Part shown: one piece after another, positions 8,857 to 16,994 of the stretch
How positions within the stretch are numbered: the first letter of the stretch is position 1
Layout: each line of letters begins with the position of its first letter
Origin: Legionella sp. W10-070
GTDB lineage: Bacteria; Pseudomonadota; Gammaproteobacteria; Legionellales; Legionellaceae
DNA length: 64,000 nucleotides
Direction: 5' to 3'
Assembly (NCBI RefSeq): GCF_900640175.1
Contig: NZ_CAAAJC010000006.1
Coordinates: forward strand, 55,337 to 119,336
Program-made: the position numbers and the translations under genes
Notes under the pieces: model-generated
The model's database searches: none
Told to the model about the DNA's origin: nothing
Seen by the model: only the letters and a program-made list of their open reading frames with translations

Positions 8857-10281
8857 GTGATGATTGTTATCTTCGTTCATGGCTGGAGTGTTACACATAC
8901 CAATACTTATGGAGAGCTTCCTCAATGGCTTGAAAGTCAGGGCAAAGATGGAAAGCTGGATATTCAAGTTGGTAATATCTACCTTGGACACTATATCAGC
9001 TTTGACGATACAGTAACAATCGACGATATAGCACGTGCATTTGACCATGCAGTGCGTGATGAAATTGCTGATAAGCTGCGAGATGGGGAGCGTTTTGCTT
9101 GTATAACTCACTCAGCCGGAGGTCCCGTCGTTCGTAAATGGATGGATTTATACTTTAAGAATAATCTTGCAAAATGCCTATTGAGTCATCTTATTATGCT
9201 GGCTCCTGCCAACCACGGTTCCGCACTTGCTCAACTTGGTAAATCGCGGCTAGGCCGGATGAAAAGTTTTTTTGAAGGTATTGAACCGGGGCAGCATGTA
9301 CTTGATTGGCTTGAGCTCGGAAGTGAAATGAGCTGGGAACTTAATGAAAGTTGGCTTGATTACGATTGCACTGCTAATGGTATCTATTCCTTTGTCCTTA
9401 CAGGCCAGAAAATTGATCGCCAACTTTATGATGCTATTAACTCCTACACCGGAGAAGCCGGATCGGATGGGGTAGTACGAGTAGCTTCTGCGAATATGAA
9501 TTACAGTCTATTAAAGCTACATCAGCAAGGGAATAACGGTGAAAATCTTGTTGTCGCTCAAATGGCCCGGATAAAGCCAATGGTATTTGGGGTTCTGCCA
9601 GGGTGTTCTCATTCCGGTAAAAGAATGGGAATCATTCGCAGCGTTACTATGGCCAATGCCGCCACTCACCCCACGGCTATATGGGTCTTGCGATGCCTCC
9701 AGGTAACCAGTCGTGACTCCTATAATACATTGGCGAAAGAGTTGGATACGGTTACTAAAGAAACCCAGAAAAATGAGCACAAGGAACTTGGGAGCACACT
9801 TATTTATAAGCGTGAGTATATTACTAATCGCTACTCTATGATTATATTTCGACTGATTGATGACCGGGGCAATCATCTTGACGATTATGATCTTTATCTA
9901 ACTGCTGGTCCCAAATTTAGCGAACACGCGCTTCCCACAGGTTTCTTCGGAGACCGCCAGCGAAACCAACATAATCGAGGAAAACTGACTTATTATCTTG
10001 ATTATGACATCATGGAAGCTGGCATTAATACGCCAAAAATGCAAGGTAATATGGGGTTTCGTATCAGGGCACGTCCTGAAGCGAGTGACCAGGCCCTTGC
10101 TTATTACAGGTTACTTGATTTTCATTCTTCGCTTGCTGACATTAACAAAATTCTTCATCCAAATGAAACAGTAATGGTTGAAATCATGCTTCAGAGACGA
10201 GTAGACAGAACTGTCTCTCGTATCACCAACAACCTTACTCCGGCAAAAATCAGCTCGAAACCGAGTGGCCTGGTCATTTAA
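8857..10281 (+). CDS. plaB: phospholipase A/lysophospholipase A PlaB
   Basis: The protein has 474 residues, the known PlaB length, or 473 from the second ATG. The lipase Ser motif THSAGG places Ser at residue 86, Asp in GSDGVV at 204 and His in GCSHSG at 252. Counted from the second Met these are 85, 203 and 251, the published catalytic triad of L. pneumophila PlaB. The start of the protein, VIFVHGWS, is the strand and oxyanion region. The C-terminal third (from about 310) is the PlaB-specific extension with beta-rich repeats. PlaB is the main cell-associated haemolytic phospholipase A of Legionella, exported to the surface without a classical signal peptide, and is a virulence factor. Its stop overlaps that of ispA. 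Confidence 0.9.
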   Translation: MMIVIFVHGWSVTHTNTYGELPQWLESQGKDGKLDIQVGNIYLGHYISFDDTVTIDDIARAFDHAVRDEIADKLRDGERFACITHSAGGPVVRKWMDLYFKNNLAKCLLSHLIMLAPANHGSALAQLGKSRLGRMKSFFEGIEPGQHVLDWLELGSEMSWELNESWLDYDCTANGIYSFVLTGQKIDRQLYDAINSYTGEAGSDGVVRVASANMNYSLLKLHQQGNNGENLVVAQMARIKPMVFGVLPGCSHSGKRMGIIRSVTMANAATHPTAIWVLRCLQVTSRDSYNTLAKELDTVTKETQKNEHKELGSTLIYKREYITNRYSMIIFRLIDDRGNHLDDYDLYLTAGPKFSEHALPTGFFGDRQRNQHNRGKLTYYLDYDIMEAGINTPKMQGNMGFRIRARPEASDQALAYYRLLDFHSSLADINKILHPNETVMVEIMLQRRVDRTVSRITNNLTPAKISSKPSGLVI

Positions 10282-11168
10282 AGATGGCTGCGTTGCTGTA
10301 GATAATCAGTTAACGCTACTAAATTTTTTGCTTGCGCTGCCAAAGGCAACAGGACGTCTTTTGCCTGTTGAAAATGTGTCGTAATCAAATGAAACAGTGA
10401 CTCCTTGTCATAGAGGCTGGCAAAGGTTCGTTTGTTATTCGCTGCATCGGATGCGCGTCCTTTACCAAGGGAGTCAGTTTTTGCATAGTAATCCAGGTAA
10501 TCATCCTGCATCTGAAAAACCAGACCCAGATGAGTGGCATAGCTCTTTAAGGCCTGGGTAATTACAGGGGAACAATGACCGGCCGTCAGAACCATATCAA
10601 AGCAGGTCGAAATTAACTGTCCTGTTTTGAGGGAATGAATAGTACGCAGCTCTGATTCATTAATATTGGCGTTTGAAAGCTCGGAAAGGTCAAGGCTTTG
10701 GCCGCTCACCATGCCTGCTGGGCCACTTGCTTTCACCAGGTCATGGGTAATGGCAATTACCTGGTCTAAAGGTAAATATTGGGGGAGATACCTGAGTAAA
10801 AGATCAATAGCCAATGCCTGCATGCCATCACCTGCCAGAATGGCGGTTGCTTCACTGAATGCTTTATGACAACTGGGCTTGCCTCGTCGCAGGTCGTCAT
10901 TATCCATGGCAGGTAAGTCATCATGAACCAGGGAATAACAATGAATTAATTCAATGGCTGCTGCAATAATATCCAGTACAGGCAGCTCGACGTTAATAAT
11001 TTCTCCACCCAGATACACCAACACAGGCCGAAGACGTTTTCCCCCGGGAAACAGGGCATAGTTAATAGCATTTCTTATTTGTTCGGCAGGGATATCTGCT
11101 TCTGCCAACAACTCGTGAAGTGTCGATTCATGGCGGGTTTGATAATGGCTGATAGTCGAATTAATCAT
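10278..11168 (-). CDS. ispA: farnesyl (geranyl) diphosphate synthase
   Basis: IspA condenses isopentenyl and dimethylallyl diphosphate to farnesyl diphosphate for undecaprenyl lipid and quinone side chains. From the ATG at 11168 the protein is 296 residues, standard for the family. It has GGKRLRP near residue 40, the first Asp-rich motif [15 protein letters not shown], the substrate-binding block SLKTGQLI, and the second motif [10 protein letters not shown] longer open frame starts at 11273 but overlaps most of xseB and lacks family similarity. The ATG overlaps the xseB stop by 8 bp (ATGATTAA), so the two are translationally coupled. A dxs gene, often next, is absent. Confidence 0.92.
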   Translation of the reverse strand: MINSTISHYQTRHESTLHELLAEADIPAEQIRNAINYALFPGGKRLRPVLVYLGGEIINVELPVLDIIAAAIELIHCYSLVHDDLPAMDNDDLRRGKPSCHKAFSEATAILAGDGMQALAIDLLLRYLPQYLPLDQVIAITHDLVKASGPAGMVSGQSLDLSELSNANINESELRTIHSLKTGQLISTCFDMVLTAGHCSPVITQALKSYATHLGLVFQMQDDYLDYYAKTDSLGKGRASDAANNKRTFASLYDKESLFHLITTHFQQAKDVLLPLAAQAKNLVALTDYLQQRSHL

Positions 11169-11376
11169 TTTGGTTTTCACCATGCTTTGAATTGATTGCA
11201 AGCATTTCAATTTTCTGTTCAGCCTGATTGAGCACTTCCTGGCATTTGCGAGCCAATGTAATCCCTTTTTCAAATTGCCTTAAAGAGTCCTCCAAGGTCA
11301 GCTCCCCTTTTTCCAGCTGCATAACAATGTCTTCAAGCTCTGCCATTGACTTTTCAAAATGAACAGGTTTAGTCAT
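11161..11376 (-). CDS. xseB: exodeoxyribonuclease VII small subunit
   Basis: The protein has 71 residues with the XseB pattern: [32 protein letters not shown] and [16 protein letters not shown]. It forms the helical small subunit that assembles with XseA to degrade single-stranded DNA. The gene is first in a xseB-ispA pair, the usual arrangement in gammaproteobacteria, and starts 14 bp from the divergent upstream end of the radA region. Confidence 0.92.
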   Translation of the reverse strand: MTKPVHFEKSMAELEDIVMQLEKGELTLEDSLRQFEKGITLARKCQEVLNQAEQKIEMLAINSKHGENQND

Positions 11377-11474
11377 TAATTACACCTACCTTGAGTAAAT
11401 TATGGAGTATACTGGCTGTAGTTTTAGTTTCAACTGATTTATTTTACTGTATCTGCCAGACATCGAGCCAATGC

Positions 11475-12824
11475 ATGAAAGAAAAAGTCAAATTTATTTG
11501 TAGTCAATGTGCCGCTATATTTTCTCAATGGGCTGGCCAGTGTACGCAGTGTGGCGCCTGGAACTCAGTTAATGAGGAACGTACTGTATCTACGGGTCGT
11601 AATATACGTTTAGGCCATTATGCTAATCAACGTTCTGCTGTAACATTGGCGGAGGATGTTGTTCTGAATAATGAAGTCCGGATGGATTGCGGATTATCGG
11701 AGTTGAATCGAGTGCTGGGTGGCGGCCTGGTTGATGGTTCAGTGGTATTAATTGGAGGAGATCCGGGAATAGGGAAATCTACCTTGCTGCTACAGACGAT
11801 TGCCAACCTGTCCCAGACGCAAAAAGTACTTTATGTGACGGGTGAGGAGTCTTTACAGCAGGTGGCCATGCGGGCTAAGCGGCTGCAATTACCGCTTGCC
11901 GGATTATGTTTGCTTGCTGAGACACAGGTGGAAACAATTATTGCCCATGCACAAAAAGAAACACCCCGGATAATGGTTATTGATTCAGTACAAACTATTT
12001 TTACCGAAACGCTAAGTTCTGCACCAGGGGGCATTGGACAGGTCAGGGAATCTGCAGCGCAATTAGTACGCTTTGCTAAAATGACTCAAACTGCAGTCTT
12101 TTTAGTCGGCCATGTAACCAAAGAGGGTGCTTTGGCAGGCCCGCGGGTACTTGAACATATGGTCGACAGTGTCTTGTATTTTGAAGGACAGAGTGATAGC
12201 CGTTTTCGAGTGATCCGTGCGATTAAAAATCGTTTTGGGGCAGTTAACGAATTGGGTATTTTTGCAATGACGGACAGGGGATTAAAGGAGGTGGCTAATC
12301 CGTCTGCCATCTTTTTATCGCGTCAACCAGAACCAACCCCGGGTAGTGCCGTGATGGTCACTTGGGAGGGATCCCGCCCGATGCTTGTGGAAGTACAGGC
12401 TTTAGTTGATGAGGCTCATGGCCAGCAGGCAAAACGTATCACTGCAGGACTTGAACATAACCGTTTGGCAATTTTACTCGCTGTCTTACATCGCCATGGA
12501 GGCATAGCTACCTTTGATCAGGATGTTTTTATTAATGTGGTTGGTGGAGTCAAAGTTACAGAAACTGCAAGTGATTTGGCATTATTGGCAGCTGTTGTTT
12601 CCAGCCTAAGAAATCAGGTTTTCAATCGAGAGACGATTATTTTTGGTGAAGTGGGATTGGCTGGTGAAATCAGACCGGTACAAAGTGGTCAGGAACGTTT
12701 GCGTGAAGCGGTAAAGCATGGGTTTAAACGGGCTATCATCCCCTTTGCCAATGCCCCTAAACATGGTTTTGCAATTGAGGTTGAACCAGTGAAACATTTA
12801 CAGGAAGTGATGGATAAATTTTGA
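11475..12824 (+). CDS. radA: DNA repair protein RadA (Sms)
   Basis: RadA is a RecA-related ATPase that drives branch migration during recombination. From ATG 11475 it has 449 residues; an upstream ATG at 11391 would add 28 residues without family match. The zinc finger is CSQC near residue 10 and CTQC near 27. Walker A is GGDPGIGKST near 90-100. The RadA-specific KNRFG motif (KNRFGAVNELG) lies in the middle, and the C-terminal Lon-like domain ends the protein (GEVGLAGEIRPV). It is divergent from xseB with a short shared spacer. Confidence 0.93.
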   Translation: MKEKVKFICSQCAAIFSQWAGQCTQCGAWNSVNEERTVSTGRNIRLGHYANQRSAVTLAEDVVLNNEVRMDCGLSELNRVLGGGLVDGSVVLIGGDPGIGKSTLLLQTIANLSQTQKVLYVTGEESLQQVAMRAKRLQLPLAGLCLLAETQVETIIAHAQKETPRIMVIDSVQTIFTETLSSAPGGIGQVRESAAQLVRFAKMTQTAVFLVGHVTKEGALAGPRVLEHMVDSVLYFEGQSDSRFRVIRAIKNRFGAVNELGIFAMTDRGLKEVANPSAIFLSRQPEPTPGSAVMVTWEGSRPMLVEVQALVDEAHGQQAKRITAGLEHNRLAILLAVLHRHGGIATFDQDVFINVVGGVKVTETASDLALLAAVVSSLRNQVFNRETIIFGEVGLAGEIRPVQSGQERLREAVKHGFKRAIIPFANAPKHGFAIEVEPVKHLQEVMDKF

Positions 12825-12932
12825 TGTCTTAGCCAAGGTTACTTCTACTAAGAAAAAATTTTATAAATTATTCGCAAATTTTTAATTAATCAGCTAGGCT
12901 GAAGTAGTGCAACGCAACATATGGAGATAATA

Positions 12933-13706
12933 ATGAATCAGGATTTTTTAAAACGCTGGTCTGTCATGATGACTGAAATGCAAAAACCATTTCAATCAAT
13001 GATGGCGCTAAACTTAAGGACGTGGCAAAATTTGCAGCATGGCAGATCCCTGCAGCTATCTGACTTGCAGCAGCCCCAAAAACTTCTTGATAACCAGATT
13101 AAATTCGCGATGGAGCATAGTAATCAGATGCTTGATTATATGCGGCAGTCTTTCCAGATCATGGAAGCGGCAATTTCTTCAATGACTAAGGAAGCAAAAA
13201 ACAGCCCTATCGCAAAATCAAGTACAGTCAAAACTGCAAAAACAGTAAAAAAAGCATCCTCTTCGCAAAAAAAGAGTACTGCCTCAGCCAGGAAAGCCGC
13301 ATCATCAAGTAAAATGGCTTCTCCCTCTACCAAACCTGGTAAAGCGAAAGCATCACCTAAGAAGTCTTCGTCAGGCAAATCAGCAAGTAAAACAGCTGCT
13401 TCTTCAAAATCCGTTTCAAAAACGGTAACTGCTAAAAATAAAGCAGCTGACAAGAATCCAAAGAATTTTCCTAATAAAGTAGCCAAGGCGGTTAGTCATG
13501 CCACGATGGCTGTCAGCAAAACCATCATGCCAGAAAATAAGCCTTCTATGGGGGTAAGCAGAGTCCCTGGCGTTGAAAGCAGGATGGTTTCTGAACGTAA
13601 GGCACCAATCATAGGAAATGGTTCTCAGGGAAAAACAATACCCCCCCATCATCCCTCTTCTGTTTTCAGAAACAGCAGTGAAAGAATGCCTGAACCTAAA
13701 AAGTAG
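12933..13706 (+). CDS. phasin-family protein with a histone-H1-like lysine/alanine/serine tail
   Basis: The start chosen is the ATG at 12933, six bases after GGAG; the in-frame ATG at 12921 overlaps that ribosome site. Residues 1-90 are amphipathic helix of phasin type (FQSMMALNLRTWQNLQ, MLDYMRQSFQIMEAAI), the proteins that coat polyhydroxybutyrate granules. Residues about 95-190 are low-complexity K, A, S and T repeats (VKKASSSQKKSTASARKAA), as in histone-H1-like and PhaF-type phasins that also bind DNA. The last 60 residues are basic and unordered. No PHA synthase gene is nearby. The name is secure for the N-terminus, the DNA-binding role is inference. Confidence 0.75.
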   Translation: MNQDFLKRWSVMMTEMQKPFQSMMALNLRTWQNLQHGRSLQLSDLQQPQKLLDNQIKFAMEHSNQMLDYMRQSFQIMEAAISSMTKEAKNSPIAKSSTVKTAKTVKKASSSQKKSTASARKAASSSKMASPSTKPGKAKASPKKSSSGKSASKTAASSKSVSKTVTAKNKAADKNPKNFPNKVAKAVSHATMAVSKTIMPENKPSMGVSRVPGVESRMVSERKAPIIGNGSQGKTIPPHHPSSVFRNSSERMPEPKK

Positions 13707-13740
13707 GTATTCAGAAATTCAATGTTATCCATGATTGATT

Positions 13741-13772
13741 ACCTATCCTGCGGCTTTGCTCGCAGGATAGGT
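13741..13772. terminator. strong hairpin after the phasin gene
   Basis: A 12-bp perfect stem (ACCTATCCTGCG / CGCAGGATAGGT) with an 8-base loop. There is no clean T-run directly after it on either strand, so it may act as a transcript-stabilising hairpin or a weak terminator. Confidence 0.45.
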
Positions 13773-13895
13773 AAATTGCCTGTGTTTCTTTTGCTATAAT
13801 ATAAATTATATACTTTGAAAATAACCCTGTATTCTGGAGGGAAGAAGGCATTTCCTGGTCAGTTTGGGTTGTTAAATGAGAAAAGGATGGATACC

Positions 13896-14348
13896 ATGAG
13901 TCATTCTCATTTTCATAGTCTCTTAATACTATTCTTGATTTTCCCCTTCCTTACCTATGCCTATACTCCTCTTGAAGTAAGCAAATGGACTGAGCGGACC
14001 TTGAGGATCACCTTATCTGTTGGCTATCATGCGGATATATCTCAGGCTGTCAACGTGCGGAAACATTTTTTGCCAGCAGCCTGGAGACCCATGCAGGCTT
14101 TTTTTGAAAATCATCTACATCCAATCCATGATAAAAAGCTTGTTTTAAATCCTGCGCCAGTTTCTCCTGCAGTGATTATTTCACCTAAAGATTGTTATGG
14201 TGCGAGCTGCTGGCGCGTTCATCAATCCTTTTTTATTCCTGAATTGCATAACAGAATTGATATCACAGCGATTGTTATGACTCCCGATCCTGCTCATAAA
14301 TCCGCTTTAGTGATCCGTAGTATGGATATTTTGATTAGCAATTATTAA
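13896..14348 (+). CDS. secreted IcmL/DotI-like domain protein
   Basis: The protein has 150 residues from ATG 13896, preceded by AAAAGGA; longer starts at 13815 and 13887 are possible. A signal peptide is clear (SLLILFLIFPFLTYAY). The mature part carries TERTLRITLSVGYHAD, VRKHFLPAAWRPMQAFF, and CWRVHQSFFIPE, an order that resembles the periplasmic domain of the type IVB secretion proteins DotI/IcmL and their numerous Legionella paralogues. There is only the one hydrophobic segment. The gene lies alone, not with other dot/icm genes. The likeness is judged by eye; an unrelated conserved protein is possible. Confidence 0.5.
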   Translation: MSHSHFHSLLILFLIFPFLTYAYTPLEVSKWTERTLRITLSVGYHADISQAVNVRKHFLPAAWRPMQAFFENHLHPIHDKKLVLNPAPVSPAVIISPKDCYGASCWRVHQSFFIPELHNRIDITAIVMTPDPAHKSALVIRSMDILISNY

Positions 14349-14430
14349 GGCGAGCAGGTACCTTCATTTATTCATTGACTGCAACTATGGTCTTTTCGCT
14401 CCATCGAGACAGAGGCAACCAACATCTCAC

Positions 14431-15645
14431 CTAATGTTGCTCAAAGTAATCAGAGGTTACCCCATAGATTGAACAGGATAATTTTTTATCTGATTTTTTC
14501 TCCCACTCAGGGTTATTAAGTACTGCCATTGCATTTTTGTAGCCGGTTTCCATGCGGAAATTAATCGCTGAACGGATAAAGTTATAATCTTTAAATGAAT
14601 GCGAAAAGGGAGTTCCATTATAAATGATATGCACTACACTAAAACGTTTTTCATGCCCTAATTCCAGTATTTTTTTTACTTCAGGATCATTTTTGGCTTC
14701 TGGTGTCAGTTTTTGACCTAAGTAATTAATGGCTGCCTGTAAATTTTGGCGGCTGGTATAAACATTGGTTAGGCGCCGTGAATGACTGGCATAGCGAATG
14801 TCTTTTTGCCGCTCTTCAAGTTGATCCATAGTGTTAGGCAAAGGCCCCTTCAAACTAAAACAGTCAACCACAAAGCAAAGGGTATCTTGTTCGGGTAAGG
14901 CATCGAGTACAGTAACCAGGGGGGTATTGGCATAAATGCCGCCGTCCCAATAATAATCATCACCTATCTTGATTGCCGGGAATCCAGGCGGTAAAGCACC
15001 ACTGGCCATAACGTGATCCGCAGTAATCGTCATCATTTGATTATTAAAAAACACCATTTCACCTGTAGTGATGTTTACCGATCCCAGGCAGAGGGTGATT
15101 TTTTTCTCATTAATGCGGTCAAAGTCAATTAACCGTTCGAGTGTACTACGTAATTCTGAGGTGTCGTAATAACTTAATTTATCTGGTGTATCCTGATTCA
15201 AGGCAGTCGGGGGGAGCGGCCTTGGCTTGAAAAAACCGTCCAAACCAAAAAATAACGAGTGAAGTGCTCCGATGCGATTATGCCAATGGTGGGTAAAATC
15301 AAAGGCATCATAATGAGTGAATAAATCAATCCATAGCTTTGGGGCAATGGTATCCCAAAATTCCAGTAATTTTTCGATCTGCGTTTCTCGCGGATTTCCG
15401 GCAATAATGGCACTGTTAATCGCACCGATAGAGACTCCGGCCAGGTAATTAGGATCATAGCCTTGTTGATGAATTGCACGGTAAGCACCGACCTGGTAGG
15501 CTCCAAGCGCCCCGCCGCCCTGAAATACACAGGCAATCCGTTCATAAGTCTGTCTGGCACCAGTGGGCTGTTCAGGTTTGTTAATTAGGCCAAGCGCTTG
15601 TTTGTGTGCCTTGTTGTTTTTTTTGAATTTGGCATCCCTTACCAT
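14431..15645 (-). CDS. patatin-like phospholipase with C-terminal DUF3734
   Basis: The protein has 404 residues. The patatin domain starts near residue 35 with the oxyanion loop FQGGGALGAYQVG, followed by the nucleophile elbow GVSIGAI (Ser near 73) and the catalytic Asp in YYWDGGIYANTP (near 235). The C-terminal part (YTSRQNLQAAINYLGQKL to about residue 390) matches the DUF3734 extension found in bacterial patatins. No signal peptide is present. Expected activity is hydrolysis of acyl esters in phospholipids by a Ser-Asp dyad. Legionella species have many patatin paralogues, several of them effectors; whether this one is exported cannot be told from the sequence. Confidence 0.88.
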   Translation of the reverse strand: MVRDAKFKKNNKAHKQALGLINKPEQPTGARQTYERIACVFQGGGALGAYQVGAYRAIHQQGYDPNYLAGVSIGAINSAIIAGNPRETQIEKLLEFWDTIAPKLWIDLFTHYDAFDFTHHWHNRIGALHSLFFGLDGFFKPRPLPPTALNQDTPDKLSYYDTSELRSTLERLIDFDRINEKKITLCLGSVNITTGEMVFFNNQMMTITADHVMASGALPPGFPAIKIGDDYYWDGGIYANTPLVTVLDALPEQDTLCFVVDCFSLKGPLPNTMDQLEERQKDIRYASHSRRLTNVYTSRQNLQAAINYLGQKLTPEAKNDPEVKKILELGHEKRFSVVHIIYNGTPFSHSFKDYNFIRSAINFRMETGYKNAMAVLNNPEWEKKSDKKLSCSIYGVTSDYFEQH

Positions 15646-15718
15646 AGTTACTCCCGCTTTTTAGACAAAGTATATAACAAAAATTTAATCCTGGTCACAT
15701 TAGATAAGTAAAAAGGGT

Positions 15719-15843
15719 GCGATTAAAACTGTGGTTTTCCTTGAAAGCCCGGATGGAGCGCCGGCGAAATCAGGGGTCGGAGCTTGATAATAAACACATG
15801 CCCCTGGATTTCGCTTGCGCTCTATCCAGGCTCTTAATCGCAT
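15719..15843. repeat. dispersed palindromic repeat family A, copy 2
   Basis: GCGATTAAAACTGTGGTTTT begins the element and CTTAATCGCA ends it. The two arms carry CCCGGATGGAGCGC and GCGCTCTATCCAGG. The centre, TCGGAGCTTGATAATAAACA, is the reverse complement of the core in copy 1. It occupies most of the spacer between the patatin and oxyR genes. Confidence 0.8.
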
Positions 15844-15861
15844 GTGCGTAACATGAGTTAC

Positions 15862-16749
15862 TTATAATAATTGATGAACTTTAGCGCGAATTAATGTTGC
15901 AATAGCCTGCAGACAGTCGCTTTTTACTGAGCCTGGTCTCCAGTAGAGAGCGATTGTGCGAAAAGGGGCTGGTTTAGCAAAAGGAATGCACTGCAAGTTA
16001 TCAGGTTTATTATTGTAAACTGCTAATGCGGGTAAAAGTGTCACACCAATACCCGCTTGAACCATCAAGCGCAATGTCTCAAGGCTGGTGGCAGTAAAGT
16101 CTACCCGGGTCTCTGTTTTGGCCAGTTTACAGACTTCCATTGCCTGCTCGCGCAGGCAATGGCCTTCCTCCAGCAACATGATGGGCTGTCCTGCCAAGCC
16201 AGTAAGCTGCATTTCTGTTTGATTTTTGTTAATTGGGTCAAAAGCGGATGCAAAATAAAACGGTTCTTCAAAAAGAATTTGTTTGGAGAAGTCTGCTTCC
16301 ACGGGTGTTGCCATTATTGCTGCATCAAGCTGACCCGAAGCTAATTTATCGACTAGTTCATGCGTTTTTTCTTCAAGAAGCCACACCCGTAATCTGGGAA
16401 AAGAAGTTTGAAATTCCGGCATGACATGAGGCAGCAGATAGGGCGCGAGGGTAGGAATGACACCAAGCCGTAATTCACCGGAATAAGGATCCGATGCTGC
16501 TCGGGCAACATCCTTCATTTCAGCTGCCTGCGTCAGGATTTGACGTGCTTTACCAACCAGAGTACGGCCACTGTCGGTCAACATCACTTGCTTGTTAGTT
16601 CGTTCAAAGAGGGTAATGCCTAACTCCTCTTCAAGCTTTTTTATTTGCATGCTCAGGGTGGGCTGGCTAATATGGCAACGTTTGGCAGCTTCACCAAAAT
16701 GCATTACTTCGGCTAATGTAACAAAGTACTGTAAGTCACGTAAGTTCAT
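15862..16749 (-). CDS. oxyR: hydrogen-peroxide sensing transcriptional regulator OxyR
   Basis: The protein has 295 residues, typical of LysR regulators. The helix-turn-helix is at 15-55 (HFGEAAKRCHISQPTLSMQI). The effector domain contains the OxyR signature HCLREQAMEVC, with Cys at 198 and 207. These match Cys199 and Cys208 of E. coli OxyR, which form the redox-sensing disulfide. No peroxidase or catalase gene is adjacent. The upstream intergenic space is filled with a palindromic element at 16770-16938. Confidence 0.9.
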   Translation of the reverse strand: MNLRDLQYFVTLAEVMHFGEAAKRCHISQPTLSMQIKKLEEELGITLFERTNKQVMLTDSGRTLVGKARQILTQAAEMKDVARAASDPYSGELRLGVIPTLAPYLLPHVMPEFQTSFPRLRVWLLEEKTHELVDKLASGQLDAAIMATPVEADFSKQILFEEPFYFASAFDPINKNQTEMQLTGLAGQPIMLLEEGHCLREQAMEVCKLAKTETRVDFTATSLETLRLMVQAGIGVTLLPALAVYNNKPDNLQCIPFAKPAPFRTIALYWRPGSVKSDCLQAIATLIRAKVHQLL

Positions 16750-16769
16750 GTTGCTTCCTTAAAGCGGAA

Positions 16770-16938
16770 TATATACCCAAGGTACTTCAAAATGCTATTT
16801 TTATACTATCCATTTTTCCGCCCATCAGACGTTTAAACATTCACAATAGAGCTTGCTATTCCTCGTGTTTAAACATCTGATGGTCAAAAAAAGTTGATTC
16901 GTCTAAAAATTAGCCTTTTGAAGTACCTTGGGTATATA
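16770..16938. repeat. MITE-like element with perfect 23-bp inverted ends
   Basis: Bases 16770-16792 and 16916-16938 are exact reverse complements (ends TATATACCCAAGG). A second nested pair, 16822-16839 and 16866-16883, matches at 17 of 18 positions. The element is non-coding, 169 bp, and lies between divergent oxyR and the MFS gene, so it must contain or displace parts of their promoters. The TA at each tip may be a target duplication. Confidence 0.75.
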
Positions 16939-16994
16939 CCCAATCCAGCAGAAGTTGTGTATAGTCCTCTCTTTTTTATCATATAGCAGAATTA

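Noticed and set aside
9517..9876. Minus-strand open frame of 119 codons inside plaB.
   Set aside because: Antisense to the catalytic region of PlaB and without family features.
11169..11273. Upstream extension of ispA by 35 codons.
   Set aside because: It overlaps xseB in another frame and has no similarity to IspA; the ATG at 11168 has the coupled ATGATTAA junction.
13136..13486. Minus-strand open frame of 116 codons within the phasin gene.
   Set aside because: It arises from the K/A/S codon repeats read in reverse and has only low-complexity sequence.
13741..13772. CRISPR or phage attachment repeat.
   Set aside because: A single palindrome with no periodic spacing; it is a plain hairpin.
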